Part shown: piece by piece, positions 43,725 through 52,535 of the stretch
How positions within the stretch are numbered: the stretch's first letter is position 1
Layout: each line of letters opens with the position of its first letter
DNA from: Acidimicrobiia bacterium
GTDB lineage: Bacteria; Actinomycetota; Acidimicrobiia; Acidimicrobiales; Bin134
DNA: 60,705 bases
Direction: 5' to 3'
NCBI GenBank assembly: GCA_022819825.1
Contig: JAJEGM010000041.1
Coordinates: 1 to 60,705, forward strand
Program-made: the position numbers and the translations under genes
Notes under the pieces: model-generated
Told to the model about the DNA's origin: nothing
Databases searched by the model: none
The model's input: the letters and a program-made list of their open reading frames with translations, nothing else

Positions 43725-44732
43725 GTGGATTTCGACATCATCTTCGGCAACGCGGCCCGTGCGGCCTTCGGCCCCGAGGCCATCATCTTGGCCTTGGCCG
43801 CCATCGGGCTGAACATCCACTTCGGCTTCACCGGGCTGCTGAACTTCGGCCAAGTGGGGTTCATCATGCTGGGGGCCTACGGCACCAGCGTAGCGGTGGC
43901 CACTTTCGGTTGGTCGCTGTGGGTCGGCATCCCTATCGGCCTATTCCTCGCCCTGGCGCTGGCGGTGGCGCTGGGCATCCCCACTCTGCGGCTCCACGCG
44001 GTGATGTTCGCCATCGTCACCATTGCCGCCGCCGAGATCATCCGCATCCTCATCGGATCCACCGACGCCATCGGACTCACCGGCGGGCCGCTGAGCGTGA
44101 GCTTCGACGCCGGGGCGTTCTTCGACCTGAACCCGTATGCCGATGGGCCGCAAGACCGCTACGGCGTAGGCACGTTCGCGTTCACCGGCCAGCAGATGTG
44201 GGTCATCACCGTGGGCTGGTTGCTGGTGGCTCTGGTCAGCTTCGGCGTATTCCTCATCATCCGCAGCCCGTGGGGCCGGGTGCTGAAGTCCATCCGGGAG
44301 GACCAGGACGCCGCTCGCAGCCTGGGTAAGAACGTGTTCTCGTACAAGATGCAGGCGCTCATGATCGGCGGGGTTATCGGCGGGATGGCCGGGGTGATCG
44401 ACGCCATCAAGACCTCGGGGGCCGACCCCAACGGCTTTCGCCCCCAAGTGACCTTCTACACCTACACCGCGCTGCTGCTGGGAGGAACAGCCACCTATCT
44501 GGGGCCGGTGCTGGGGGCAATACTGTTCTGGTTCCTGCGAGAGTGGATTGAGTCATTCCTGCGGCAGTTGGCCGCCGAAGCCTGGCTGCCCGGTGCCATT
44601 GCCGACTTCCTCGAGGGTTCCGAGGGCATCATCAGTGTGGGAATGGTAGGTCTGGCCTTGGTGCTGCTCATGTTGTTCCGCCCCCAGGGGATCACCGGCA
44701 ACCGAATAGAAATGCAACTCGATGCCCGCTGA
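43725..44732 (+). CDS. livM: Branched-chain amino acid-type ABC permease LivM
   Basis: A 335-residue permease with about nine hydrophobic segments and LivM hallmarks: NIHFGFTGLLNFGQVGFIMLGAYG split across the first spans, a GRVLKSIREDQDAARSLGKN cytoplasmic loop that docks on the ATPases, and the pattern FRPQG near the end. The GTG start at 43725 follows the livH stop directly, so translation is coupled. With LivH it forms the channel of a hydrophobic amino acid (HAAT) type importer. Confidence 0.92.
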   Translation: MDFDIIFGNAARAAFGPEAIILALAAIGLNIHFGFTGLLNFGQVGFIMLGAYGTSVAVATFGWSLWVGIPIGLFLALALAVALGIPTLRLHAVMFAIVTIAAAEIIRILIGSTDAIGLTGGPLSVSFDAGAFFDLNPYADGPQDRYGVGTFAFTGQQMWVITVGWLLVALVSFGVFLIIRSPWGRVLKSIREDQDAARSLGKNVFSYKMQALMIGGVIGGMAGVIDAIKTSGADPNGFRPQVTFYTYTALLLGGTATYLGPVLGAILFWFLREWIESFLRQLAAEAWLPGAIADFLEGSEGIISVGMVGLALVLLMLFRPQGITGNRIEMQLDAR

Positions 44733-45627
44733 CCGCATCCCGTCCAAGGAGTCGGCACCCGACGACCGGTCTTCATTCATGGATTCGGCTCGCCGCACAA
44801 CCGAGGTCGAGCCCATCCTCACCGTCCATCCCAAGCCCGGCGTGGCCAAACCCAACCCCATCTTGACAATGGACGGACTCCGGCGGAGCTTCGGCGGGCT
44901 CACCGCAGTGGACATCGACCACCTGGAGATCGAGCGGGGGATCGTCACTGCTTTGATCGGCCCCAACGGAGCGGGCAAGACCACGCTGTTCAACCTGATC
45001 ACCGGCTTCGACCGGGCCGACCGCGGTCGCTGGGAGTTCAACGGTCAAATGGTGACTTCGCCCTCACCCGACCGTCTGGCCCGACGGGGCATGGTCCGCA
45101 CTTTCCAGCTCACCAAATCGCTGGCCAAGCTCTCGGTGCTCCAGAACATGCTGCTGGGCGCTCCCCACCAAATAGGCGAGCAACTGTGGGCCGCCCCCTT
45201 CCGGCCCTTGTGGCGCAACCAGGAGCAGGCCAACACCGAGCGGGCCGACGAACTGTTGGAGCAGTTCAATCTGGCCCACATGCGCGACGAGCTGGCCGGC
45301 ACCCTGTCGGGAGGCCAGCGCAAGCTGCTGGAGATGGCCCGGGCGCTGATGTCCGACCCGGCGCTGGTGATGCTGGACGAGCCCATGGCCGGGGTGAACC
45401 CCGCGTTGGCCCAGTCTCTGCTGGGCCACATCACCGAGCTGGCTCTCAGCGGAGTGACCGTTGTGTACATCGAGCACGACATGGACGTGGTATCGGGGAT
45501 CAGCGACTGGGTGGTGGTTCTGGCCCAGGGTCAGGTCATTGCTGAGGGAGGCCCCTGGAAGGTAATTCACGACGAGGTGGTTATCGACGCGTATCTGGGC
45601 CGTCGACGGGCAGGAACCTCATCATGA
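44722..45627 (+). CDS. livG: Branched-chain amino acid-type ABC ATPase LivG
   Basis: The 301-residue ATPase has Walker A GPNGAGKTT (80-88), the signature LSGGQ (195-199), Walker B VMLDEP (216-221) and a switch His in IEHDMD. It carries a 45-residue N-terminal extension absent in typical LivG; an internal ATG at 44779 would shorten it by 19 residues. The chosen ATG overlaps livM by 11 bases. It energises the LivHM channel together with LivF. Confidence 0.9.
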   Translation: MPADRIPSKESAPDDRSSFMDSARRTTEVEPILTVHPKPGVAKPNPILTMDGLRRSFGGLTAVDIDHLEIERGIVTALIGPNGAGKTTLFNLITGFDRADRGRWEFNGQMVTSPSPDRLARRGMVRTFQLTKSLAKLSVLQNMLLGAPHQIGEQLWAAPFRPLWRNQEQANTERADELLEQFNLAHMRDELAGTLSGGQRKLLEMARALMSDPALVMLDEPMAGVNPALAQSLLGHITELALSGVTVVYIEHDMDVVSGISDWVVVLAQGQVIAEGGPWKVIHDEVVIDAYLGRRRAGTSS

Positions 45628-46355
45628 CTGCGCCTGAGCCGCTATTGACCGCTGATGCTGTGGTGGCCGGCTACTTGCCGGGCATCGACATTCTTACCGG
45701 GTGCTCGCTGGATCTGCACCCGGGCGAGATCGTCGGGGTCATCGGTCCCAACGGCGCCGGCAAGTCCACCTTGTTGAAGGCCATCTTCGGCATCGTGGAC
45801 GTGCGAGGCGGGGCCATCCGCCTGGGCACCGAGGAAGTCACCGGGCTGAGTCCCCACGAGCTGGTGGCTCGAGGCATCGGCTTCGTCCCCCAGACCGACA
45901 ATGTGTTCCCCCGGCTGTCGATCCGCGAGAACCTGGAGATGGGGGTGTTCCAAGACCCCAAGCAGTTCGCCGCCCGCTTTGAGGTGGTAGCCGAGCTGTT
46001 CCCGCTGTTGGCCGAGCGCAGCGGCCAGAGGGCCGACGGCTTGTCGGGCGGAGAGCGCCAGATGGTGGCCATCGGCCGGGCTCTGATGATGGATCCCAAA
46101 GTGGTGCTCTTGGACGAGCCCTCAGCCGGCCTCTCCCCCGGCTACCAAGACGAGGTGTTCGAGCGGATCACCTCCATCACCGACCACGGAGTGTCGATCA
46201 TCATGGTGGAGCAGAACGCCCGCCGCTGCCTCCAGATAAGCGACCGGGGCTACGTGCTCGACCAGGGCACCAACGCCTACACCGGCACCGGCCAGCAACT
46301 CCTGGAAGACCCCAAAGTGGTCAGCCTCTACCTGGGCACATTGGCCCGGGCGTGA
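45624..46355 (+). CDS. livF: Branched-chain amino acid-type ABC ATPase LivF
   Basis: A 243-residue ATPase with Walker A GPNGAGKST (41-49), signature LSGGERQMVAIGRAL and Walker B VVLLDEP, of normal length for LivF. Its ATG overlaps the livG stop in ATGA. It is the last gene of the livHMGF operon and converges on the tandem receptor gene, separated by 34 bases in which no clear terminator hairpin with a T-run was found. Confidence 0.93.
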   Translation: MTAPEPLLTADAVVAGYLPGIDILTGCSLDLHPGEIVGVIGPNGAGKSTLLKAIFGIVDVRGGAIRLGTEEVTGLSPHELVARGIGFVPQTDNVFPRLSIRENLEMGVFQDPKQFAARFEVVAELFPLLAERSGQRADGLSGGERQMVAIGRALMMDPKVVLLDEPSAGLSPGYQDEVFERITSITDHGVSIIMVEQNARRCLQISDRGYVLDQGTNAYTGTGQQLLEDPKVVSLYLGTLARA

Positions 46356-46389
46356 GGCCGGTCCACCCGACTTCCGGTCTGATGCTCCG

Positions 46390-48831
46390 TCAGCCCAGGG
46401 TGGTTACGTCCACATCTTGGCTGTCGATGGGGACGAGTTCGCCGCCCTGGTACTGGGCGATGATGTAGCGGCCCCAGGTGGGGTCGCCCACATCGTCGAG
46501 ATCAAGCGGGCCGGACACGCCCTCGTAGTCGATGTCGGCACCCTCGGCCAGCAGGCCAGCGCACTCGCCGTAGTCGTAGCACTTGGTCCCTCCGCCGGTG
46601 ACGTTCTGCACCTGGGCGATAATGTCCGGGCCGGTGGTGGAGCCGGCGGCCAGCGCAGCCAGCGCCATCACAATCACGCAGTCGTAAGACTGGCCGCCAT
46701 AGCTCAGGTTGGCCCCGGTGTACTCGCTGAGCCGGGCGCTGAAGTCGGTCCCGCCCGCGGCGGCGATCACCTGCATGCCGTTGATGACCCCGGCATCCGA
46801 CGGGTCGACCTGGCCGGGCAGGCCCGGGTCGAACAGCCCGTCGGATCCATACATGGCCCGAGCCGGCACCCCGGCCTCCAGCAAGCCACGGATGATCCCC
46901 GCACCCTCGCCGAAGGCAATCAGCACCACCGCGTCGGCCCCGATGCTCTGCACCTCGGTCACCGTGTCGTCGAAGCTGGGCGCGTCCGGGGAGTAGGAGA
47001 CCACCTCGGAGGACACCCCCAGGTCTTCCAAACCGGCTTTGACCAGGTCAGCCAGCGCGTTGCCGTAGTCGTCGGCCCGAGCCACGATGGCCACGTTGGT
47101 GGCCCCATCGGCGGCCACCACGTTGGCGATGATCGGCGACACCGCCTGATCGGGCGGCACGGTTCGGAAGTAGAAGGCGGCGTTGTCCTGGGTGGAGAAC
47201 GACGGAGACGTGTTCGAAGGCGAGCACTGAGGGATCTGGGCGTCGTAAAGCGTCTGGATGAACGACTGGGAGATGCCCGACGCGGCCGCTCCCACGATCA
47301 CATCGGCACCCTCGCCCAACAGCCGGTTCACCGCCTCGGAGGCCACATCGGGATCGGTGCCGGTATCACCGGTCAGCATCCGGACGTTGCCCCCCGCGGC
47401 CTGGACATCCTCGACGGCTAGCCGGGCCGCCTCCACCATCGGCGGGGACAAAAAGGCCAGCGCGCCGGTTTCTGGCATAACCCGCCCAATCACCAACTCA
47501 GGATGGCCCGCCGCGCTCGAGGCGTCCGGCGCGGCGCCGGAGGGATCATCCAGATTCACGTCCTGGGTGCCGATCTCGGCCAGCTCGCCGTCTTGGAACT
47601 GGCCGATTTGGTAGCGGGCAAAGCTCGGATCGCCCACCTCGTCGAGCTCCAGCGGCCCGGACACACCGTCGTAGTCGATGTCGGCGCCATCGGACAAAAG
47701 ACCAGCGCACTCGCGGTAGGAGAAGCACTTTTCGCCACCGGAGGTGACCGCGGAAACCTGGGCGATGATGTCGGGGCCCCGGGTGGAGCCGGCCGCCAGC
47801 GATGCGAGGGCCATCACGATCACACAGTCGTAGGAGTTGCCGGCAAAGGCCACACCCTCCTCATCCCCGATCAACGCCACCAAACGGGCCTCGAAGTCAT
47901 CGCCGGCCTGGCCCGCAGTGTTGCCCACAGTGATGGCGGTGAATCCGTCGACCACATTCGGATTGGACGGATCAACCAGATCGGGCAACCCCGGGTCGTA
48001 CATGCCGTCGGGTCCGTACATGGCGCTGGGCGGCACACCGGCCTCCAAGAGGTCCCGCATTATCTGTGCGCCCTCGGCGAAGGAGACCAGCGCCACCGCG
48101 TCGGCCCCCATGCCAGTGGCCTGGTCGACGGTGGCATCGAAGGCCGAAGCCTCCTCGTCATAGGAGATGATCTCGGAAGCCACTCCCAGTTCGGCCAGGC
48201 TGTTCGCCAGCAGGGCAGACAGGGCAATGCCCCAGTCGTCGGCGCGGGCCACGATAGCCACGTTGGTGGCCCCATCGGCCGCAATCAGATTGGCCAGCAC
48301 CGGCGCGGCGGCCTGATCGGGCGGCGCGGTACGGAAGTAGAACGCCGCGTTGGCCTGAGTGCTGAACGACGGCGATGTGTTCGACGGCGAGCACTGGGGA
48401 ATCTGGGCGTCGTACAGCGTCTGGATGAACGACTGCGAGATGCCCGAGGAGGCCGCCCCCACAATCACGTGGGCACCCTCGCCCAGCAGCCGGTTCACCG
48501 CCTCAGGGGCCACATCGGGATCGGTGCCGGTGTCGCCGGTTAGCAGCCGGACGTTGCCGCCGGCCGCCTGGATGTCCTCCACCGCCAGGGCGATGCTGCG
48601 GATCATCGGCGGTGACAAGAAGGCCAGCGCGCCGGTTTCGGGCATCATCGAACCGATGACAAGCTCCTCATCGCCGCCTTCACCTGGGTCAGGGGCGGGG
48701 GTGGCTTCGGAAGTCTCGGCGGGCTCGGCCCCTGGCACCTCATCGTCACTGTCATCGTTGCCACAGGCAGTTGCCACCAGCGCAACTATCGCCAGAAAAG
48801 CAATCAACCGAGTCCAGAACTTCTCCGCCAT
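46390..48831 (-). CDS. Tandem-fused substrate-binding lipoprotein (two Peripla_BP_6-type domains)
   Basis: From the ATG at 48831 (GGAGGGGAAA upstream) the product has 813 residues. A lipoprotein signal ends in VATAC and an acidic linker follows. Two complete Leu/Ile/Val-type binding domains then follow in tandem, each about 365 residues. Both begin ELVIG-MPETGALAFLSPPM and share GNVRxLTGDTGTDPDVA, AVNRLLGEGA and SFIQTLYDAQIPQCSPSNTS, then YDCVIVMALA and a C-terminal Cys pair. The halves are very similar, so the duplication is fairly recent. The protein probably delivers solute to LivHMGF, encoded convergently beside it. One molecule could bind two ligands; which solute is unknown. Confidence 0.92.
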   Translation of the reverse strand: MAEKFWTRLIAFLAIVALVATACGNDDSDDEVPGAEPAETSEATPAPDPGEGGDEELVIGSMMPETGALAFLSPPMIRSIALAVEDIQAAGGNVRLLTGDTGTDPDVAPEAVNRLLGEGAHVIVGAASSGISQSFIQTLYDAQIPQCSPSNTSPSFSTQANAAFYFRTAPPDQAAAPVLANLIAADGATNVAIVARADDWGIALSALLANSLAELGVASEIISYDEEASAFDATVDQATGMGADAVALVSFAEGAQIMRDLLEAGVPPSAMYGPDGMYDPGLPDLVDPSNPNVVDGFTAITVGNTAGQAGDDFEARLVALIGDEEGVAFAGNSYDCVIVMALASLAAGSTRGPDIIAQVSAVTSGGEKCFSYRECAGLLSDGADIDYDGVSGPLELDEVGDPSFARYQIGQFQDGELAEIGTQDVNLDDPSGAAPDASSAAGHPELVIGRVMPETGALAFLSPPMVEAARLAVEDVQAAGGNVRMLTGDTGTDPDVASEAVNRLLGEGADVIVGAAASGISQSFIQTLYDAQIPQCSPSNTSPSFSTQDNAAFYFRTVPPDQAVSPIIANVVAADGATNVAIVARADDYGNALADLVKAGLEDLGVSSEVVSYSPDAPSFDDTVTEVQSIGADAVVLIAFGEGAGIIRGLLEAGVPARAMYGSDGLFDPGLPGQVDPSDAGVINGMQVIAAAGGTDFSARLSEYTGANLSYGGQSYDCVIVMALAALAAGSTTGPDIIAQVQNVTGGGTKCYDYGECAGLLAEGADIDYEGVSGPLDLDDVGDPTWGRYIIAQYQGGELVPIDSQDVDVTTLG

Positions 48832-48939
48832 TTTCCCCTCCTGCAATCAGATGAGTACCAGTTTCGACCTTCCAGGCTACAGCAGCCGGTAAAGAACCGT
48901 CTCAATCGGCGCCACCATTCCGTGCGGAGGGGGCTGGGC

Positions 48940-50166
48940 TCAGCCCACCGCCGCGAGGTCGGCGTCTCGGGTGCCTATCACGATGAACCCTCCGTCGATG
49001 AACTCGGCAACGAGATACTGCCCGTAGCGGGGATCGCCCACATCGTCGAGTTCCAGCGGACCGGAGACTCCGTCGTAGTCAACATCGACCCCGTCGGCGA
49101 TAAGGTCGGCGCATTCGCCGTAGTCGAAGCACTTCTGTCCGCCGGTTGTCACCGCCTGCACCTGCTCGATGATGTCGGTACCGTTTGTGGAGCCGGCGGC
49201 CAGCGACGCGAGAGCCAGCACCACCACGCAGTCGTAGGCTTGGGCGCCGTAGAGCACATTGCCGCCGGTCATGGGCGCGAGGCGCAGATTGAACTCTTCT
49301 CCGCCTCCCACGGTGATCGCTTTGAACCCGTCTATAACGTTGGGGTTGGTTGGGTCCACCAAATCGTTCAGATTCGGGGCGTAGATTCCGTCGCTGCCGT
49401 AAATGGCGGTTGGGGGCACTCCCGCCTCCAGCAGACCCCTGATGATCTGCGCCCCCTCGGCAAAGGAGATGAGCACCACCGCATCCGCTCTCATATCCTC
49501 AATGGCCGAGACGGTGGCATCGAAGCTGGCGGCGTCCTCGTCATAGGCGATGATCCGACTCTCCACTCCCAACGCATCGAAGTTCTGCACCAGCAGGGCG
49601 GCCAGGGAATTGCCCCAGTCGTCAGCTCGGGTAGGCAACGCAACGTTGGTGGCGCCCTCTCCCGCCACCAGGTCGGCCAGGATCAACGCGACCGCTTGGG
49701 TGGGCGGCACCGTTCGGAAGTAATAGGCGGCATTTTCCTGCGTTGAGAACGAAGTCGAGGTGTTCGAGGGTGAGCATTGGGGAATCTGAGCGTTGTAAAG
49801 GGTCTGGATGAACGACTGCGACACCCCCGATGCCGATGCTCCCACGATTGCCAAGGCCCCTTCTCCCAGCAGCCGGTTGACAGTCTCGGGCGCCACGTCT
49901 GGGTCAGTGGCTGAATCACCGGTCAGAAGCCGCACGTTCCCGCCCGCAGCTTGGATGTCTTCGACCGCCAGGTTGATGCTCACGATCATCGCCGGGCCGA
50001 AGAGTGCCAGCGACCCGGTCTCGGGCATCACCGAGCCGATGACCAGCTCGAAATCACCCCCGGCAGGAGGAGATGTCTGGCTGTCATCGCCACTGCCACC
50101 ACAGGCTGCCACGGCCAGGACCAGAACAGTGCCCGCCACCATAATCCTGTGCAGCCGCTCTCTCAT
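48940..50166 (-). CDS. Substrate-binding lipoprotein (Peripla_BP_6-type), paralogue of the tandem receptor
   Basis: The 408-residue lipoprotein (AVAAC, Cys22) has a single binding domain that shares long blocks with each half of the 46390-48831 protein, including VMPETGSLALFGPAM, GNVRLLTGDSATDPDVAPET and SQSFIQTLYNAQIPQCSPSN. The conserved Cys positions (IPQC, YDC, KC..YGEC) suggest disulfides common to this receptor group. No ribosome site is evident; a run of seven T precedes the ATG closely. A TGGGCT-C-AGCCCA hairpin spans its stop codon. Confidence 0.92.
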   Translation of the reverse strand: MRERLHRIMVAGTVLVLAVAACGGSGDDSQTSPPAGGDFELVIGSVMPETGSLALFGPAMIVSINLAVEDIQAAGGNVRLLTGDSATDPDVAPETVNRLLGEGALAIVGASASGVSQSFIQTLYNAQIPQCSPSNTSTSFSTQENAAYYFRTVPPTQAVALILADLVAGEGATNVALPTRADDWGNSLAALLVQNFDALGVESRIIAYDEDAASFDATVSAIEDMRADAVVLISFAEGAQIIRGLLEAGVPPTAIYGSDGIYAPNLNDLVDPTNPNVIDGFKAITVGGGEEFNLRLAPMTGGNVLYGAQAYDCVVVLALASLAAGSTNGTDIIEQVQAVTTGGQKCFDYGECADLIADGVDVDYDGVSGPLELDDVGDPRYGQYLVAEFIDGGFIVIGTRDADLAAVG

Positions 50167-50190
50167 GACAAAAAAACTAGCCGCCGATGA

Positions 50191-50889
50191 CTACAGGAGT
50201 TGGTTGAGCACCTCGTCGATGGGGGCCACCATGCCGGTGTAGAAGGAGCCGAACTCGGCGTAGCGGGCCGACGCCTCGTCGTAGCGCATGGTGTACACCA
50301 CCTCTTTGAGGTCGTCGGGATGCTCGCAGAACAGGGTCACCCCCCACTCATAGTCGTCGATGCCGGTGGAGCCGGTGATGAGCTGCAACACCCGCCCGGC
50401 GAACGTGCGGCCGGTGGCCCCGTGCTCGTACATGAGCTCCCGGCGGCGTTCGAACGGCAGTTCGTACCAGTTCTGCTCAGGGTTGCGCCGCTTCGACATG
50501 GGGTAGAAGCACCACGCCGGCTTCCCCTCGGGGGGGAGCTGGGGATACAGCCGAGCCTGCTTGGTCTCCTCCGGCAGTCCGGCGGCGTACTCCGACAGCT
50601 CGGTGAGCGACACGTAGGAGTCCACGATTTCGAGGCCGGCCTTGCTTAGAGCTGTCTGGAAGTCCCGCAATTCCCAGAGATCAGCGTGCAAGGCCATGAA
50701 CGCGATATCGGCCTTGTGGCCGAGCACGGCCGCCGTCACCACTTGGACGCCCGACGCCTCTGCCGCCTTGACTGCTCGTTTGACGTCACGTTTGAAGTCG
50801 AGGATGTCGTCCACTGGGCTGAGCTTGCCAAACAGGTGGACGACGCCGACCCCCATCGAGGGCTCAACCGGGGTCGGGTACTCGCTCAT
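50191..50889 (-). CDS. hemQ: Coproheme decarboxylase HemQ (ChdC)
   Basis: The 232-residue protein belongs to the chlorite dismutase-like family in its actinobacterial HemQ form. Recognisable blocks are CFYPMSKRR (Tyr129 probably the radical-forming Tyr), NWYELPFERRRELMYEHGATGR with the likely proximal heme ligand His156, and GSTGIDDYEWGVTLF. It converts coproheme III to heme b with hydrogen peroxide, the last step of the coproporphyrin-dependent pathway of Gram-positive bacteria. It is placed between two receptor lipoprotein genes, with gaps of 24 and 15 bases. No other heme genes are in the window. Confidence 0.92.
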   Translation of the reverse strand: MSEYPTPVEPSMGVGVVHLFGKLSPVDDILDFKRDVKRAVKAAEASGVQVVTAAVLGHKADIAFMALHADLWELRDFQTALSKAGLEIVDSYVSLTELSEYAAGLPEETKQARLYPQLPPEGKPAWCFYPMSKRRNPEQNWYELPFERRRELMYEHGATGRTFAGRVLQLITGSTGIDDYEWGVTLFCEHPDDLKEVVYTMRYDEASARYAEFGSFYTGMVAPIDEVLNQLL

Positions 50890-50904
50890 GAGCCGAGCGC
50901 TCGC

Positions 50905-52185
50905 TCACGGATCGAGGGTGACATCCACCGTCTCGATTACTTCCAAGACGCCGCTGCGGACCTCGCCGAGCACATAGCGGCCCACTGTGGTGTCGCCGAC
51001 ATCATCCAATTCCAGGGGGCCAGACACGCCGTCGTAGTCTATGTCGACTCCTTGGACCACTAGCTCGGCGCACTCTCCATATGAGCGGCACTTCTGGCCA
51101 CTGCGGGTGATCTCGGGCACCGCGGCAATGATCCTTGGGCCGTCTACTCCGCCAGCAGTGAGCGCGGCCAGCGCCAGGATCACCGCGCAGTCGTAGGCCT
51201 GCGCTCCGAAGTTGACGTTGCCTCCCGTTCTCTCGAATATCCGCTGGTTGAAGTCCCCGCCACCAGACGGGCTCTGCACTCGCACCCCGTCGACCACCGA
51301 CGGGTCGGCAGGATTCACCCGCCCGGGCATGCCGAAGTCGAACTGCCCGGCTGAAAGGTGGATGGCCCAGCCGGGCACGCCCACCTCGATGAGGCGACGG
51401 GTGATGGCGATGCCCTCCTCGAATGCAATCAAGGCCACAGCGTCTACCCCCATGTCCACGATCTGGACCACGGTGGCGTCGAAGCTGGGAGCATTGGGGT
51501 CGAAGGTCACGGTCTGCGAGACCACTCCCAATTCAGCGAGGTCGTCGGCCAGCAGCCGGGCCAGCGAGGAGCCGTAGTCGTCGGCCCGGTTGGCGATAGC
51601 CACGTTGGTAGCGCCGCGGGAGGCCATGCTGTTGGCCATCACCTGGGACTCACCCACCGCGACAGTGACCGTGCGGAAGTAGTACTCGGCATTGGCCTGG
51701 GTGCTGAACGACGGCGACGTGTTCGACGCGCCGCACTGGGGAATCTGCGTGTCGTACAGCGTTTGGATGATCGACTGCGACACGCCCGAGGCAGCAGCCC
51801 CGATTATCGCATTGGCCCCCTCCCCCAGCAGCCGGTTCACCGTTTCGGGGGCCACGTCCGGATCGGTGGCCGAGTCGCCGGCAATCAGCTTGACATTGCC
51901 CCCCTGGGCATTGATGTCGTCCACCGCCAACTCCACGCCGGCAATCAGCGCGCCGCCGATCGAAGCAGACAGCGGACCGGTCTCGGGCAACACTCGCCCG
52001 ATCACCAGCTCTGGGGCAACGTCCGATGGCGGAGCCACCGGCGCAGCGGTCGGCTCGGTAGCCGAAGTCGGGGCAGAAGGGGTTGCCGCGGCCCCGTCCT
52101 GGCTGTCGTCACCGCCTCCGCAGGCGGCGGCAATCAAGGCGACGGCTGCGAACGAGGCCGCAATCCCCCGCCGAATCCCGACCAT
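50905..52185 (-). CDS. Substrate-binding lipoprotein (Peripla_BP_6-type), divergent paralogue
   Basis: A 426-residue lipoprotein (IAAAC, Cys22) with an Ala/Pro/Thr-rich stalk and one binding domain of the same group as the two receptors downstream (LVIGRVLPETGPL, GDSATDPDVAPETVNRLLGEGA, QTLYDTQIPQCGASNTSPSFS). It diverges in the hinge and ligand region (SPSFSTQANAEYYFRTVTVAVGESQ), so it may bind a different ligand. It precedes hemQ by 15 bases and follows a DUF1330 gene by four bases. Confidence 0.91.
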   Translation of the reverse strand: MVGIRRGIAASFAAVALIAAACGGGDDSQDGAAATPSAPTSATEPTAAPVAPPSDVAPELVIGRVLPETGPLSASIGGALIAGVELAVDDINAQGGNVKLIAGDSATDPDVAPETVNRLLGEGANAIIGAAASGVSQSIIQTLYDTQIPQCGASNTSPSFSTQANAEYYFRTVTVAVGESQVMANSMASRGATNVAIANRADDYGSSLARLLADDLAELGVVSQTVTFDPNAPSFDATVVQIVDMGVDAVALIAFEEGIAITRRLIEVGVPGWAIHLSAGQFDFGMPGRVNPADPSVVDGVRVQSPSGGGDFNQRIFERTGGNVNFGAQAYDCAVILALAALTAGGVDGPRIIAAVPEITRSGQKCRSYGECAELVVQGVDIDYDGVSGPLELDDVGDTTVGRYVLGEVRSGVLEVIETVDVTLDP

Positions 52186-52189
52186 CCGT

Positions 52190-52489
52190 TCAGTCGCCGA
52201 AGCCGTTCACCAGTACAGCGAAGTGACGGCTGGTGGCGTCGTGGCGCTTGCCTACCACCGCGGTGTAGGCGTCCGACTCCCACACCTCGCGGGCCTTCTC
52301 CTTGGACTCGAACTTGATCACTACCGTCTGGTGTCCGGCGGTGTCGCCCTCAACCACTTCCGACTCGGTGTCGAACGCCACCAGCTCGGCGCCGTCGCCG
52401 ATACCCAGAGCGCCCGCGGCGCCCTGCATGTACTCCCCGTAGAGCTCGGGGTTGTCCACCTGATAGTTCACGATGATGTAAGCAGCCAT
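52190..52489 (-). CDS. DUF1330-family protein
   Basis: The 99-residue protein is a small ferredoxin-like alpha/beta-barrel protein of the DUF1330 type (AAYIIVNYQVDNPELYGEYMQ, VIKFESKEKAREVWESDAY in two strands, ending HFAVLVNGF). The family has no firm biochemical role; dimeric members resemble monooxygenases and EthD proteins. It lies four bases upstream of a receptor lipoprotein gene and 46 bases downstream of the DUF35-thiolase gene. Confidence 0.85.
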   Translation of the reverse strand: MAAYIIVNYQVDNPELYGEYMQGAAGALGIGDGAELVAFDTESEVVEGDTAGHQTVVIKFESKEKAREVWESDAYTAVVGKRHDATSRHFAVLVNGFGD

Positions 52490-52535
52490 GGCCCACTTCT
52501 AGCAGACCGGATCAGCCCCGGACGAAGAGGCCAGT

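Noticed and set aside
48935-48947. TGGGCT-C-AGCCCA hairpin as a rho-independent terminator
   Set aside because: It overlaps the stop codon of the 48940 receptor gene and has no T-run after it on the minus strand, so it is not called as a terminator.
50167-50190. T-run between hemQ and the 48940 receptor gene as a terminator
   Set aside because: Seven T residues are present, but no stable stem precedes them; the two genes may still be cotranscribed.
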